A stretch of DNA of 8,408 nt, from positions 1 to 8,408 of the forward strand of contig CAAFWB010000097.1 of NCBI GenBank assembly GCA_900766395.1, read 5' to 3'. Within the stretch, counting starts at the first letter, position 1; every line of letters starts with the position of its first letter. Origin of the DNA: Clostridia bacterium. GTDB lineage: Bacteria > Bacillota > Clostridia > Christensenellales > UBA1242. Of the stretch, positions 1-5,910 are shown one piece after another. The translations under genes were made by a program, and so were the position numbers. The notes below the pieces were generated by a model. It ran no database searches, had not been told where the DNA came from, and worked only from the letters and a program-made list of their open reading frames with translations.

Positions 1-335
1 GCGAAGCAATCATTTGGTTTGAAGACGGAAGAGAAGCAGTTTACACTCGCGTGGAACTTCAAGACATCACCCTATCTTATGCAATAACCGTCCACAAAAG
101 CCAAGGTTGCGAGTTTGATATTGTCGTCATGCCAATGATTGCAGGAAGTCAAATGATTCTCACGCGAAATCTTTTCTACACCGCTGTCACGCGTGCAAAA
201 CGCGCAGTTGTGCTTGTCGGAGAAAAGAAAAACATGAGGCGAATGATTGCAAGCACACACACCACAAAACGCAACACAATGCTCAAAAACCTAATCATAA
301 AAGAATTCAAAAAAGCGGAAGAAATTTATGGATAA
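1..335 (+). CDS. recD2: RecD2-type ATP-dependent DNA helicase, C-terminal end (5' truncated by window)
   Basis: This is the last ~110 residues of a superfamily 1 helicase; the reading frame is open from the first bases of the window, so the gene starts outside it. Two C-terminal helicase motifs are clear: a motif V-like stretch LSYAITVHKSQGCEFD, with the RecD-type 'TVHKSQG' signature, and a motif VI-like stretch LFYTAVTRAK, carrying the arginine that contacts ATP. In this family these belong to the second RecA-like domain, which couples ATP hydrolysis to 5'-3' unwinding. The tail after motif VI is short and basic. The last codons overlap the start of the comF reading frame by 8 bp (ATGGATAA), suggesting co-transcription. 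RecD2 beside comF is a familiar Firmicutes arrangement. A related TraA/RecD-like helicase cannot be fully excluded from the C-terminus alone. Confidence 0.85.
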   Translation, partial: EAIIWFEDGREAVYTRVELQDITLSYAITVHKSQGCEFDIVVMPMIAGSQMILTRNLFYTAVTRAKRAVVLVGEKKNMRRMIASTHTTKRNTMLKNLIIKEFKKAEEIYG

Positions 336-543
336 ACAACACGGCAAATTCAAAAATTTCATATCAAAAACAAAAGATTTCTTTTTGGAACTCTTGTATC
401 CGTCAAACTTTACTTGTGACATTTGCGGAAAAGAAATGGACCACGAAACAAAATACCATGTTTGTGAAGATTGTGAGAAAGTCGCGACAAACAAGTTTTC
501 TACAAAATGGCACGCGCTCCTTTTGTCTATCGCGACCATGTGA
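328..543 (+). pseudogene. comF: ComF-family protein, N-terminal fragment (zinc-finger part), frameshifted
   Basis: This 71-codon frame holds the N-terminal part of a ComF/ComFC-family protein. It has a hydrophobic FFLELLYP segment of the kind usually found before the zinc finger, then four cysteines, CDIC (30-33) and CEDC (46-49), that form the expected C4 metal site. After about residue 60 the sequence stops resembling the family and ends at 543. The phosphoribosyltransferase half continues in the -1 frame from about 507. Adding one A to the AAAA run at 504-507 would join the two into a single protein of about 227 residues, close to the B. subtilis ComFC length. The start ATG overlaps the recD2 stop, implying translational coupling. 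Either a real frameshift mutation, a recoding event, or a sequencing/assembly indel splits the gene. Confidence 0.7.
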
Positions 544-1010
544 AAGATGCAATTCACAATTTCAAATATCACAACGCAAAATATCTTGCTGTCACTTTTG
601 GCAACTACATGACAAGTGTCATTGTTCGTGAAAACTTTGAGTTTGATCTCATTGTTCCCGTTCCTCTCACCGAAAAGAGAAGAAAGTCGCGTGGCTATAA
701 TCAATCTGCACTTCTTGCAAATCAAATTTCCAAAAATCTTGGAGTTCCAGTTGACGAGAAATCACTAATCAGAACAAAATTTTCTCGCTCTCAAACAGAA
801 CTTCAAAGTTCAGAAAGATATCAAAACCTCGAAGATTGTTTTGAAATTGCAGACTCAACTCACATTCGTGGCAAAAAGATTTTGCTTGTTGACGATGTCA
901 TGACAACAGGCGCAACAGTTGAAGCATGCAGCAAACTTTTGATGGACGCAGGTGCGAATGTTGTTTATGTTGCCACAGCTTGTCGAACTTCGTCAAAAAA
1001 TATATCATAA
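507..1010 (+). CDS. comF: ComF-family phosphoribosyltransferase domain (C-terminal fragment of split comF)
   Basis: This 167-residue frame carries the phosphoribosyltransferase fold of ComF-family proteins, which in competent bacteria support uptake of single-stranded transforming DNA. Landmarks are APFVYRDHVKDAI and KYHNAKYLA near the start, the 'LIVPVPL...RRKSRGYNQS' block (48-67), and the PRPP-binding loop ILLVDDVMTTGAT (125-137), which has its acidic pair and TTGAT intact. The catalytic part therefore looks functional. No Shine-Dalgarno sequence stands before ATG 507, and the family's N-terminal zinc finger is encoded in the other frame (328-543). The natural product is therefore probably one protein, made only if the frame is restored. 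If 507 is a true start, the result would be a zinc-finger-less PRTase. The stop lies just before the yabP promoter region. Confidence 0.75.
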   Translation: MARAPFVYRDHVKDAIHNFKYHNAKYLAVTFGNYMTSVIVRENFEFDLIVPVPLTEKRRKSRGYNQSALLANQISKNLGVPVDEKSLIRTKFSRSQTELQSSERYQNLEDCFEIADSTHIRGKKILLVDDVMTTGATVEACSKLLMDAGANVVYVATACRTSSKNIS

Positions 1011-1033
1011 ATCAACTTTTTCCTTCATACAAT
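1005..1033 (+). promoter_or_regulatory. Candidate sigma-E (mother-cell sporulation) promoter for yabP-yabQ
   Basis: CATACAAT at 1026-1033 matches the known sigma-E -10 consensus (CATACAnT) at every fixed position. TCATAAA at 1005-1011 is a partial match to the ATAT-type -35, with 14 bp between them. Initiation about 7 nt downstream would start the RNA near 1040, right at the GGAGG of yabP. yabP-yabQ are sigma-E-dependent in B. subtilis, so the location makes sense. The -35 half is weaker than the -10. Confidence 0.5.
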
Positions 1034-1051
1034 TTTGTATGGAGGTTTTTT
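1022..1051 (+). promoter_or_regulatory. Hairpin plus U-tract that sequesters the yabP ribosome-binding site
   Basis: CCTTCATAC (1022-1030) pairs with GTATGGAGG (1037-1045) to give a 9-bp stem with one G-U pair and a 6-nt AATTTT loop. Six T (1046-1051) follow, then the yabP ATG. The 3' arm contains GGAGG (1041-1045), the only Shine-Dalgarno sequence for yabP, six nt before its start. In an RNA read through from comF this could act as an intrinsic terminator or block yabP translation. Confidence 0.6.
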
Positions 1052-1318
1052 ATGGACAATTCCCTAAAAGACAATAATATAATGCTTTTCAACCGCTCAA
1101 AACTCACTCTCACAGGTGTCACAAAGGTGATTTCAATCAGTCCAACCGTGATTAATGTTGAGGCTTATGGCAGCGGTCTTTTAATATTTGGAAACGACAT
1201 GCTCGTCACAAAACTCGATGTTGAAAGCGGCTCAATAGAAGCAACTGGGCTTTTTGACGGAATAAAATACACCACTAGCAAAACCAAGGGAGGCTTTCTC
1301 AAAAGGATTCTAAAATAA
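1052..1318 (+). CDS. yabP: Sporulation protein YabP
   Basis: This is an 88-residue YabP-family protein. In B. subtilis YabP is a small mother-cell sporulation protein encoded with YabQ; its biochemical role is unknown. Family features are visible: an 'R..L.LTGV' opening (NRSKLTLTGVTKVISIS, 14-30), a central 'G.GLLIFGNDMLVTKLDVESGSI' stretch of alternating beta-strand residues, then 'GLFDGIKYT' and a basic FLKRILK end. There is no signal peptide or membrane segment. I chose the ATG at 1052 because GGAGG stands six nt before it and the homology begins there; the frame is open upstream, but that part overlaps comF and is not YabP-like. The stop overlaps the yabQ start (TAATG), so the two are translationally coupled. 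The hairpin and sigma-E-like promoter just upstream probably control it. Confidence 0.85.
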   Translation: MDNSLKDNNIMLFNRSKLTLTGVTKVISISPTVINVEAYGSGLLIFGNDMLVTKLDVESGSIEATGLFDGIKYTTSKTKGGFLKRILK

Positions 1319-1707
1319 TGTTGTTCTCAACACAGTTTCAGTTTTCAACTTTTTTGGCAATATTTTTCATCATTTTCGCATCGTCTTTTTTGTATGACAT
1401 CAGTGCATTAATTTATGAACTGACTGCAAAAAACAATGTCGTCAAAAACATATTTAACTTTTTGGCGACATCAGTTATTCTCATTATTTTCTATTTTGTT
1501 GTCGTTTCAAAAAACTACGGCGAAATGCGTTGGTTTTGTTTTCTTGCGGCATTCCTTGCAATAATCTTGCAGCGTATAACTTTTGGCAAAATCATTGCAA
1601 AGTTTTATGGCCTTTGGTATAATACTTTTGAAAAATTAAAACAAAGGATAAACATAAAACTCAAATCACGCCATGGAAAAAGAAAAGAGGATAAAGAACA
1701 AAATTAA
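1318..1707 (+). CDS. yabQ: Sporulation membrane protein YabQ
   Basis: This 129-residue integral membrane protein fits the YabQ family, which in B. subtilis is needed for spore cortex formation and sits in the outer forespore membrane. The expected pattern is present: a first membrane segment (about 7-30) ending in FLYDISALIYEL with the conserved YD, a second (about 44-64), then NYGEMRWFCFLAAFLA (66-81), matching the family 'n.G..R.y.flg' block, and a third hydrophobic stretch (about 72-89). The tail (100-129) is strongly basic and probably cytoplasmic. The start codon overlaps the yabP stop by one base. The 3' end overlaps divIC by 35 bp. Similarity is at the pattern level, but order and neighbours make the call firm. 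Confidence 0.82.
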   Translation: MLFSTQFQFSTFLAIFFIIFASSFLYDISALIYELTAKNNVVKNIFNFLATSVILIIFYFVVVSKNYGEMRWFCFLAAFLAIILQRITFGKIIAKFYGLWYNTFEKLKQRINIKLKSRHGKRKEDKEQN

Positions 1708-1948
1708 GATTGCGCTGATTGCTATTGCAATGGTTGTTTTGTCGCTCATGATAATTCTCATTGTTCAAACTATTCAACTCCATAGACTTGAAAAACAAAA
1801 AGCATCTGCAAGCCACGACCTTGTTCAAATTGAAGAAGACAGCAAACTTGCTGACAAAAAAATCGAGGAACTAACCGACCCCGAGCACAACGACAAATAT
1901 TACGAACAAGAAAAAAATTATGGTGGCGAAAAAGATTACATTTTATAA
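1673..1948 (+). CDS. divIC: Septum formation initiator, DivIC/FtsB family
   Basis: This 91-residue bitopic membrane protein has a charged N-terminus (MEKEKRIKNKIK), one membrane segment (about 12-33) and a heptad-like region (about 34-68: LHRLEKQK...IEEDSKLADKKIEEL) that should form a coiled coil outside the membrane. This is the architecture of DivIC/FtsB, which pairs with FtsL in the divisome and helps activate septal peptidoglycan synthesis. The end (DKYYEQEKNYGGEKDYIL) is a compact form of the family's 'D..YiE..AR...g..gE' tail. Its place after yabQ is the conserved Firmicutes arrangement. It overlaps yabQ by 35 bp with no clear Shine-Dalgarno site, so it probably depends on upstream translation. 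The start is chosen for the basic N-terminus before the membrane segment. Confidence 0.85.
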   Translation: MEKEKRIKNKIKIALIAIAMVVLSLMIILIVQTIQLHRLEKQKASASHDLVQIEEDSKLADKKIEELTDPEHNDKYYEQEKNYGGEKDYIL

Positions 1949-1979
1949 GTGATTGCACGAAGCAATCACTTTTTGTTTT
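1947..1979 (+). terminator. Intrinsic terminator of yabP-yabQ-divIC
   Basis: AAGTGATTGC (1947-1956) and GCAATCACTT (1962-1971) form a perfect 10-bp stem with loop ACGAA, followed by TTTTGTTTT. It begins inside the divIC stop codon. The reverse strand has a poor T-tract, so it mainly ends + strand transcription. Confidence 0.88.
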
Positions 1980-2004
1980 GAGTTATATTCAATTCATGGT
2001 CTTT

Positions 2005-2313
2005 TCATTTTTTTAGGTAAGTCAAACACTTTGGCATCTCTTTTTGAACATTAATCAAAATGCCATTTGCTTTGCACTTCCCTTCATCATTAAACAAACA
2101 CTTTTCATGACAATCAATTTCAAGATTTTTGCAATGGCGAAAAGGTGCATATTCCACTTTTTTGAGAAATATAAGTTTTGTTGTATCTGGTGCTTTTTCT
2201 CCGTCTTTTTCAAATGTTCGACAAATATGGGTTTTGTCAACATCAATCTTTTTTGCCTGACAAACAAATCTGTCATTATATTTACATTCTGTTTTTCTGC
2301 ATTTTATATCCAT
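2005..2313 (-). CDS. Small cysteine-rich protein with two DUF1540-like modules
   Basis: This 102-residue soluble protein has nine cysteines in a repeated pattern. Module 1 is C5-x4-C10-x7-C18-x12-C31 (IKCRKTECKYN...CQAKKIDV...ICRTF). Module 2 is C68-x3-C72-x7-C80-x15-C96 (CHEKCLFNDEGKCKANGILINV...KCLTY), with an extra C61. Each matches the DUF1540 style 'C..C.yN..g.C.A..I.v...T.C.tF', common in Clostridia and likely to bind metal; no function is established. I chose the ATG at 2313 because AGGAG stands six nt upstream; an in-frame ATG nine codons earlier lacks such a site. It converges on divIC and is divergent from rplI, sharing a 66-bp gap. No convincing - strand promoter was found. Confidence 0.7.
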   Translation of the reverse strand: MDIKCRKTECKYNDRFVCQAKKIDVDKTHICRTFEKDGEKAPDTTKLIFLKKVEYAPFRHCKNLEIDCHEKCLFNDEGKCKANGILINVQKEMPKCLTYLKK

Positions 2314-2333
2314 ATCTTTCTCCTGTCTAATGA

Positions 2334-2363
2334 TTGACATAAAGAAGAAAATTATTCTAAAAT
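2334..2363 (+). promoter_or_regulatory. Sigma-A-type promoter for rplI
   Basis: A perfect TTGACA (2334-2339) is followed after 18 bp by TAAAAT (2358-2363). Transcription would start near 2370, giving a leader of only about 10 nt that carries AGAGGTG (2369-2375) before ATG 2380. The very short leader is a caution. Confidence 0.5.
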
Positions 2364-2379
2364 ATATGAGAGGTGAATT

Positions 2380-2823
2380 ATGAAAGTCATTTTAACAAAA
2401 GACGTCAAGACGCTTGGAAAGGCTGGCGAAATCAAAGATGTGTCTGACGGATACGCAAAAAATTATCTAATCAAAAACGGTTTTGCAAAACTTGCAACCA
2501 CGTCAAGCATTGCAGAAAACGCATCACAAAAAAACGCCGCTGACTTCCACTATGCAGAGCAAAAAAAAGAAGCACAAAATCTTGCGGACAAACTCCGCGG
2601 CAAAGTTGTGAGACTCGCAATCAAATGTGGTGAAAACGGAAAAATATTTGGTTCAATAACCGCTCAAAACATTTCTGAAGAACTTGAAAAAATCGGATTC
2701 AACATTGAAAAGAAAAAAATTGATTTGAACTCTCCAATCAAAACAATCGGTCTTCACGAAGTTGAAATCAAACTTTTCCAAGGCGTGTCAACAAAAATCA
2801 AAGTTAATGTCGTCAGCGAATAA
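2380..2823 (+). CDS. rplI: 50S ribosomal protein bL9
   Basis: This 147-residue protein matches bL9, a 23S rRNA-binding protein of the large subunit that helps keep mRNA decoding in register. The N-terminal rRNA-binding domain opens with MKVILTKDVKTLGKAGE and contains the signature VSDGYAKNYLIKNGFA (21-36). A charged linker helix follows (about 42-75), then the C-terminal domain with GKIFGSIT (87-94) and the closing LHEVEIKLFQGVSTKIKVNV. The length is normal. AGAGGTG lies just before the ATG. bL9 is often encoded near rpsR, ssb or dnaC; here it stands alone between its own promoter and a terminator, so it seems monocistronic. Confidence 0.97.
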   Translation: MKVILTKDVKTLGKAGEIKDVSDGYAKNYLIKNGFAKLATTSSIAENASQKNAADFHYAEQKKEAQNLADKLRGKVVRLAIKCGENGKIFGSITAQNISEELEKIGFNIEKKKIDLNSPIKTIGLHEVEIKLFQGVSTKIKVNVVSE

Positions 2824-2861
2824 AAAATTCTTCCACAAATTTTTGTCACAAAAATGCCCTC

Positions 2862-2894
2862 AAAAAAATGCTATTAAAAAAATAGCATTTTTTT
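2862..2894 (+). terminator. Bidirectional intrinsic terminator between rplI and tpiA
   Basis: AATGCTATT (2867-2875) pairs with AATAGCATT (2881-2889) around an A5 loop, and flanking A/T runs (2862-2866 with 2890-2894) extend the stem to 14 bp. There is a T run after it on each strand, so it can end rplI (+) and the dus-pgk-tpiA operon (-), which converge here. Confidence 0.85.
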
Positions 2895-2925
2895 ATTTCT
2901 TTCCCGCAATCCAAAAGACTTGCAG

Positions 2926-3016
2926 AATAATTAAATTTATATTTTTTAATGAAAATAATTAATTTTTTTAAATATTTTTAATTATTTTTTATTTATTTTA
3001 AATTATTTTTATTTAA
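2926..3016. other. Almost G/C-free tract downstream of tpiA
   Basis: Ninety-one bases contain a single G (2951) and no C; 2952-3016 is wholly A/T and includes the tpiA stop codon. It holds runs of T with recurring TTTTTAATTATTTT-type motifs on the + strand. No gene is supported in it. In the tpiA RNA it lies between the stop codon and the terminator hairpin. Confidence 0.75.
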
Positions 3017-3756
3017 CTTTTGATAATTTCAAAAAAATCTTCTGCAACAAGACTTGCTCCGCCAACCAAAACTCCGTCAACGCCCGAGAGCGACATAATC
3101 TTTTTTGCGTTTTGTTTGTTCACGCTGCCACCGTAGACAACAACAACATCTTTCGCCGCCTTTGCCGAAAACAATTCTTTGATGATTTTTCGAATGAGTG
3201 ACATTGCTGATGAAATTTGTTTGTCTTGTGCAACCACCCCTGTCCCAATCGCCCAAATTGGTTCATACGCGATTGTTATTCCTTCAAGTTCATTCTCGTA
3301 AAGCCCAGAAAGACCTTGCTCAATTTCGGTTTTTAGAATCTCTTCAGTTCTGTTTGCATTTCTTTCGTTTTGTGTTTCACCAACACAGAAAATCACTTTG
3401 AGATCACTGCCAAGGGCTGCCTTGATTTTTTTGTTTACAATCGCATTTGTTTCTTTAAATTCTTTTCGTCTTTCGCTGTGTCCAACAACAACATACTCCG
3501 CGCCAACCTCTTTGAGCATTGCCGCGCTGATTTCTCCTGTGTGGGCACCTTTTTCTTCATAGTGGAAGTTTTGTGCACCAAGCAACACATTTGTCTTTTT
3601 TGTGAGAGAATATGCTTTTGCAAGTGACGTGAATGGCGGGCAAACAACAACTTTTGTTTTCTCCCCTTTCATTCGTGCAACAAGGTCAATCATATAATCT
3701 TTTGTTTCACTTGGAGTTTGATTCATTTTGAAATTTGCGATAACGATTTTTTTCAT
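3013..3756 (-). CDS. tpiA: Triosephosphate isomerase
   Basis: This 247-residue TIM-barrel enzyme interconverts dihydroxyacetone phosphate and glyceraldehyde 3-phosphate in cytosolic glycolysis. All catalytic landmarks are present: N8 and K10 in ANFKMN, H93 in VVVGHSERR (89-97), and the catalytic E165 in AYEPIWAIGTG (163-173), whose following residues form the mobile lid. The phosphate-gripping YGGSV (208-212) and GVLVGGASL (228-236) are also present. The usual tryptophan of NWKMN is phenylalanine here (F9), which should be tolerated. Length is normal. Its ATG overlaps the pgk stop (ATGA), with GGAGG just upstream inside pgk, so the two are translationally coupled. It is the last gene of the dus-pgk-tpiA operon. 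Confidence 0.97.
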   Translation of the reverse strand: MKKIVIANFKMNQTPSETKDYMIDLVARMKGEKTKVVVCPPFTSLAKAYSLTKKTNVLLGAQNFHYEEKGAHTGEISAAMLKEVGAEYVVVGHSERRKEFKETNAIVNKKIKAALGSDLKVIFCVGETQNERNANRTEEILKTEIEQGLSGLYENELEGITIAYEPIWAIGTGVVAQDKQISSAMSLIRKIIKELFSAKAAKDVVVVYGGSVNKQNAKKIMSLSGVDGVLVGGASLVAEDFFEIIKS

Positions 3757-4940
3757 TTTTCCTCCATATCAGAAATCACACCAACACAAGGAAGCACTTT
3801 TCCTTCAAGAAGTTTGAGCGTTGCTCCTCCACCGGTTGAAACATGGGTGACTTTTTTGGAAATTCCATAAAATTTTGCCGCGAGCGCGCTATCTCCACCA
3901 CCAACAATGGTTGTTCCCTTAACTTTTGTCAAAGCCAAAGCAACCTTTTTTGTTCCCTTTTCAAATTTTGGAATTTCAAAAACACCCATTGGACCATTCC
4001 AAATAACAGTGTGGGCAGATTTTATATATTTTTTGAAAATTCTTTGAGTTTTTGGACCAATGTCAAGACCAATTTGGTCTGTTGGGATCTTGTCAACTGA
4101 GAACTTTCTTGCACGAGCAGATTTATCAATCTCTTTCGCACAAACAACATCAACTGGAAGAACAAGGGTTTTGCCCATGCTTTCGGCTTGTTTTATAAGA
4201 TCAATTGCAGTCTGCAATCCCTCGTCATCAACTTTGGACAAGCCAACATTTTTGCCCTGTGCTTTGAGGAATGTGAATGCCATTGCACCACCAACAAGCA
4301 AAACATCTGCTTTTGTCAAAAGGTTTTGAAGCATGCCAATTTTGTCAGCAACCTTGCTTCCACCCATAACTGCCACGAAAGGTCTATCGGGTTTTTCCAT
4401 TGCACAAGTGATTGTGTTTGTTTCTTTCCCCATCAAAAAGCCAAGTGCGTTTGGAAGAAGTTTGGCAACACCATAGGTTGAAGCGTGCTTTCTGTGAGCT
4501 GTCCCGAAAGCGTCGTTGACATAAAACTCCGCCAGGCTTGCAAGTTCTTTTGCAAGGTTTTCATCGTTTTCTTCTTCGCCCTTTTCAAAACGGACATTTT
4601 CAAGAACAAGAATTTGCCCGCATTTGAGGTTTGCCGCTTTGGCTTTTGCGTCAGGGCCAACAACATCGGTTGCGACAAACACTTTGCATTCAACAAGTTC
4701 AATCAACCTTTTTGCAACTGGCAACATGCTCAAACTTTTGTCATAACCATTTGGGCGTCCTAGATGCGAAACAATAATAACTTTGCAACCTTGCTTGATG
4801 AGATAATTTATTGTTGGAAGTGCTGCAACAATGCGCTTGTCATCAGAAACATTTCCATTTGCGTCAAGTGGCACATTAAAATCCACACGAAGCAAAACCT
4901 TTTTGTTTTTTAGATCAACATCTCTAATCGTTCTTTTCAT
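3753..4940 (-). CDS. pgk: Phosphoglycerate kinase
   Basis: This 395-residue cytosolic kinase makes ATP from 1,3-bisphosphoglycerate in glycolysis. Signature elements in order are KVLLRVDFNVP (14-24), SHLGRP (58-63), NDAFGTAHRKHAS (142-154), GGSKVADK (193-200), WNGPMGVFE (314-322), and the nucleotide-binding GGGDS (347-351) and STGGGATL (368-375). Nothing catalytic is missing. I chose ATG 4940 because GGGGAG (4951-4946) stands five nt upstream and family N-termini begin here; a TTG five codons earlier would include that site in the protein. The start lies 17 nt inside the end of dus and the stop overlaps tpiA by 4 nt. Gap (GAPDH), the usual partner gene of pgk-tpiA, is not next to them. Confidence 0.97.
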   Translation of the reverse strand: MKRTIRDVDLKNKKVLLRVDFNVPLDANGNVSDDKRIVAALPTINYLIKQGCKVIIVSHLGRPNGYDKSLSMLPVAKRLIELVECKVFVATDVVGPDAKAKAANLKCGQILVLENVRFEKGEEENDENLAKELASLAEFYVNDAFGTAHRKHASTYGVAKLLPNALGFLMGKETNTITCAMEKPDRPFVAVMGGSKVADKIGMLQNLLTKADVLLVGGAMAFTFLKAQGKNVGLSKVDDEGLQTAIDLIKQAESMGKTLVLPVDVVCAKEIDKSARARKFSVDKIPTDQIGLDIGPKTQRIFKKYIKSAHTVIWNGPMGVFEIPKFEKGTKKVALALTKVKGTTIVGGGDSALAAKFYGISKKVTHVSTGGGATLKLLEGKVLPCVGVISDMEEK

Positions 4941-5874
4941 CTTTTCTCCCCTCAAAATAATTTTTCAAAATTTGCATCGCTTCATCAAGCGTTTTTGCTG
5001 TCATCAGTTTGATTTTTTCTTGCTTTGCATTCTTTTCATCTTTAAGATACCACAAAAAGTGCTTTCTCATATAAACATTTATATAGTTTTCAGAAAAGAA
5101 ATTTTTCAAAATGTCCACATGGCGACATAAAACGTCAAATTTATCAACATCAACTTGCCCAGAAGTGAGTTCTTGAAATATCCAAGGTTTGCCCTGCGCC
5201 CCTCGTCCAATCGCGACTCCGTCAACGCCCGTTCCTCTCATCAAGTCAAGACTTGCTTTGTCAACAACATCGCCATTGCCAAAAACAGGAATATGAACAG
5301 CACTTTTAACCGCAGCAATCGCATCAAGATCAACTTTCCCAGAATACATTTGAGGTCGGGTTCTCCCATGAATTGTCACCGCACTCGCACCACTTTCCTC
5401 GCATATCTTTGCCAGTTCCACACATTCCAAGCCCTTTTCATAAAACGATTTTCTGAACTTGACTGTCACGGGCTTGTTCGTGTTTTTCACGCAAGTCTCA
5501 ACAATTTGTGCAGCGAGAGGCAAATTTCGCATGAGTGCACTACCCTCGCCATTTTTGACAATTTTTGGAGCGGGGCAACCAAAATTTAGGTCAATTATGT
5601 CAAACTTGTCAAGCGCACCACACCTCAGAGCATATTCAAAATCCACTGGGTCATGTCCAAAGAGTTGAACGGCACAAGGTTTTTCGCTTTCAAGTGTTTG
5701 AAGCAATGAAAAAGTGTTTTTGCTCCCAAATCGCATTGCCCTCGCGCTCACCATTTCTGTTGTCACAAGTCCCGCACCAAACCCGAGCGCGAGATTACGA
5801 AAACCAACATCGCTCACTCCCGCCATGGGTGCAAGCACCAAATCATTTTTTAGTTCAACATCTTTTATTTTCAC
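4924..5874 (-). CDS. dus: tRNA-dihydrouridine synthase (DusB type)
   Basis: This 316-residue FMN enzyme reduces uridine to dihydrouridine in tRNA. The TIM-barrel part shows LAPMAGVSD (14-22), TTEMVSARA (38-46), IDLNFGCPAPKIVKNGEGSA (94-113) with the catalytic acid C100, VTVKFR with K139, TIHGRTR (167-173), GNGD (199-202) and the FMN-phosphate site IGRGAQGKPWIF (222-233). A helical C-terminal domain with MRKHFLWYLKD (269-279) follows. This layout fits DusB best. The start is GTG 5874: an in-frame stop lies five codons upstream and the family N-terminus fits here. There is no Shine-Dalgarno site, and the mRNA may begin at the GTG itself. It leads the operon with pgk and tpiA and overlaps pgk by 17 nt. 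Confidence 0.95.
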   Translation of the reverse strand: MKIKDVELKNDLVLAPMAGVSDVGFRNLALGFGAGLVTTEMVSARAMRFGSKNTFSLLQTLESEKPCAVQLFGHDPVDFEYALRCGALDKFDIIDLNFGCPAPKIVKNGEGSALMRNLPLAAQIVETCVKNTNKPVTVKFRKSFYEKGLECVELAKICEESGASAVTIHGRTRPQMYSGKVDLDAIAAVKSAVHIPVFGNGDVVDKASLDLMRGTGVDGVAIGRGAQGKPWIFQELTSGQVDVDKFDVLCRHVDILKNFFSENYINVYMRKHFLWYLKDEKNAKQEKIKLMTAKTLDEAMQILKNYFEGRKDEKND

Positions 5875-5880
5875 AATTTT

Positions 5881-5910
5881 GTTATATCACAAAAAAATAA
5901 GATTGACCAA
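5881..5910 (-). promoter_or_regulatory. Extended -10 promoter for dus-pgk-tpiA
   Basis: On the - strand TATAAC (5886-5881) is preceded directly by TGA, an extended -10 'TGn'. TTGGTC (5910-5905) is a moderate -35 at 18 bp. The expected start about 7 nt after the -10 falls on the GTG of dus (5874). The -35 lies in the 3' arm of the hup terminator hairpin. Confidence 0.55.

Noticed and set aside
496..510. Programmed -1 frameshift heptamer in comF
   Set aside because: The site is only A_AAA with no X_XXY_YYZ heptamer in the right phase and no clear downstream stimulator, so recoding is possible but not supported.
980..1008. TTGTCG-N17-TATCAT as a sigma-A promoter for yabP
   Set aside because: The spacing is ideal but the -35 is poor, it lies inside comF coding sequence, and the sigma-E-like element just downstream fits the gene's known regulation better.
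926..1051. N-terminal extension of YabP upstream of 1052
   Set aside because: The frame is open, but it overlaps comF in another frame, is not YabP-like and would ignore the GGAGG directly before ATG 1052.
2839..2855. Perfect inverted repeat ATTTTTGT-C-ACAAAAAT after rplI
   Set aside because: A one-base loop cannot form an RNA hairpin, and such A/T-rich inverted repeats arise by chance; the true terminator is at 2862-2894.
2762..2962. Small + strand gene overlapping the end of rplI
   Set aside because: It overlaps rplI coding sequence, runs through the terminator hairpin into the A/T tract, and its K/F-rich translation reflects base composition.
4485..5900. Long open frames on the + strand opposite pgk and dus
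   Set aside because: They are mirror frames of strongly conserved genes, with no Shine-Dalgarno sites or recognisable domains.
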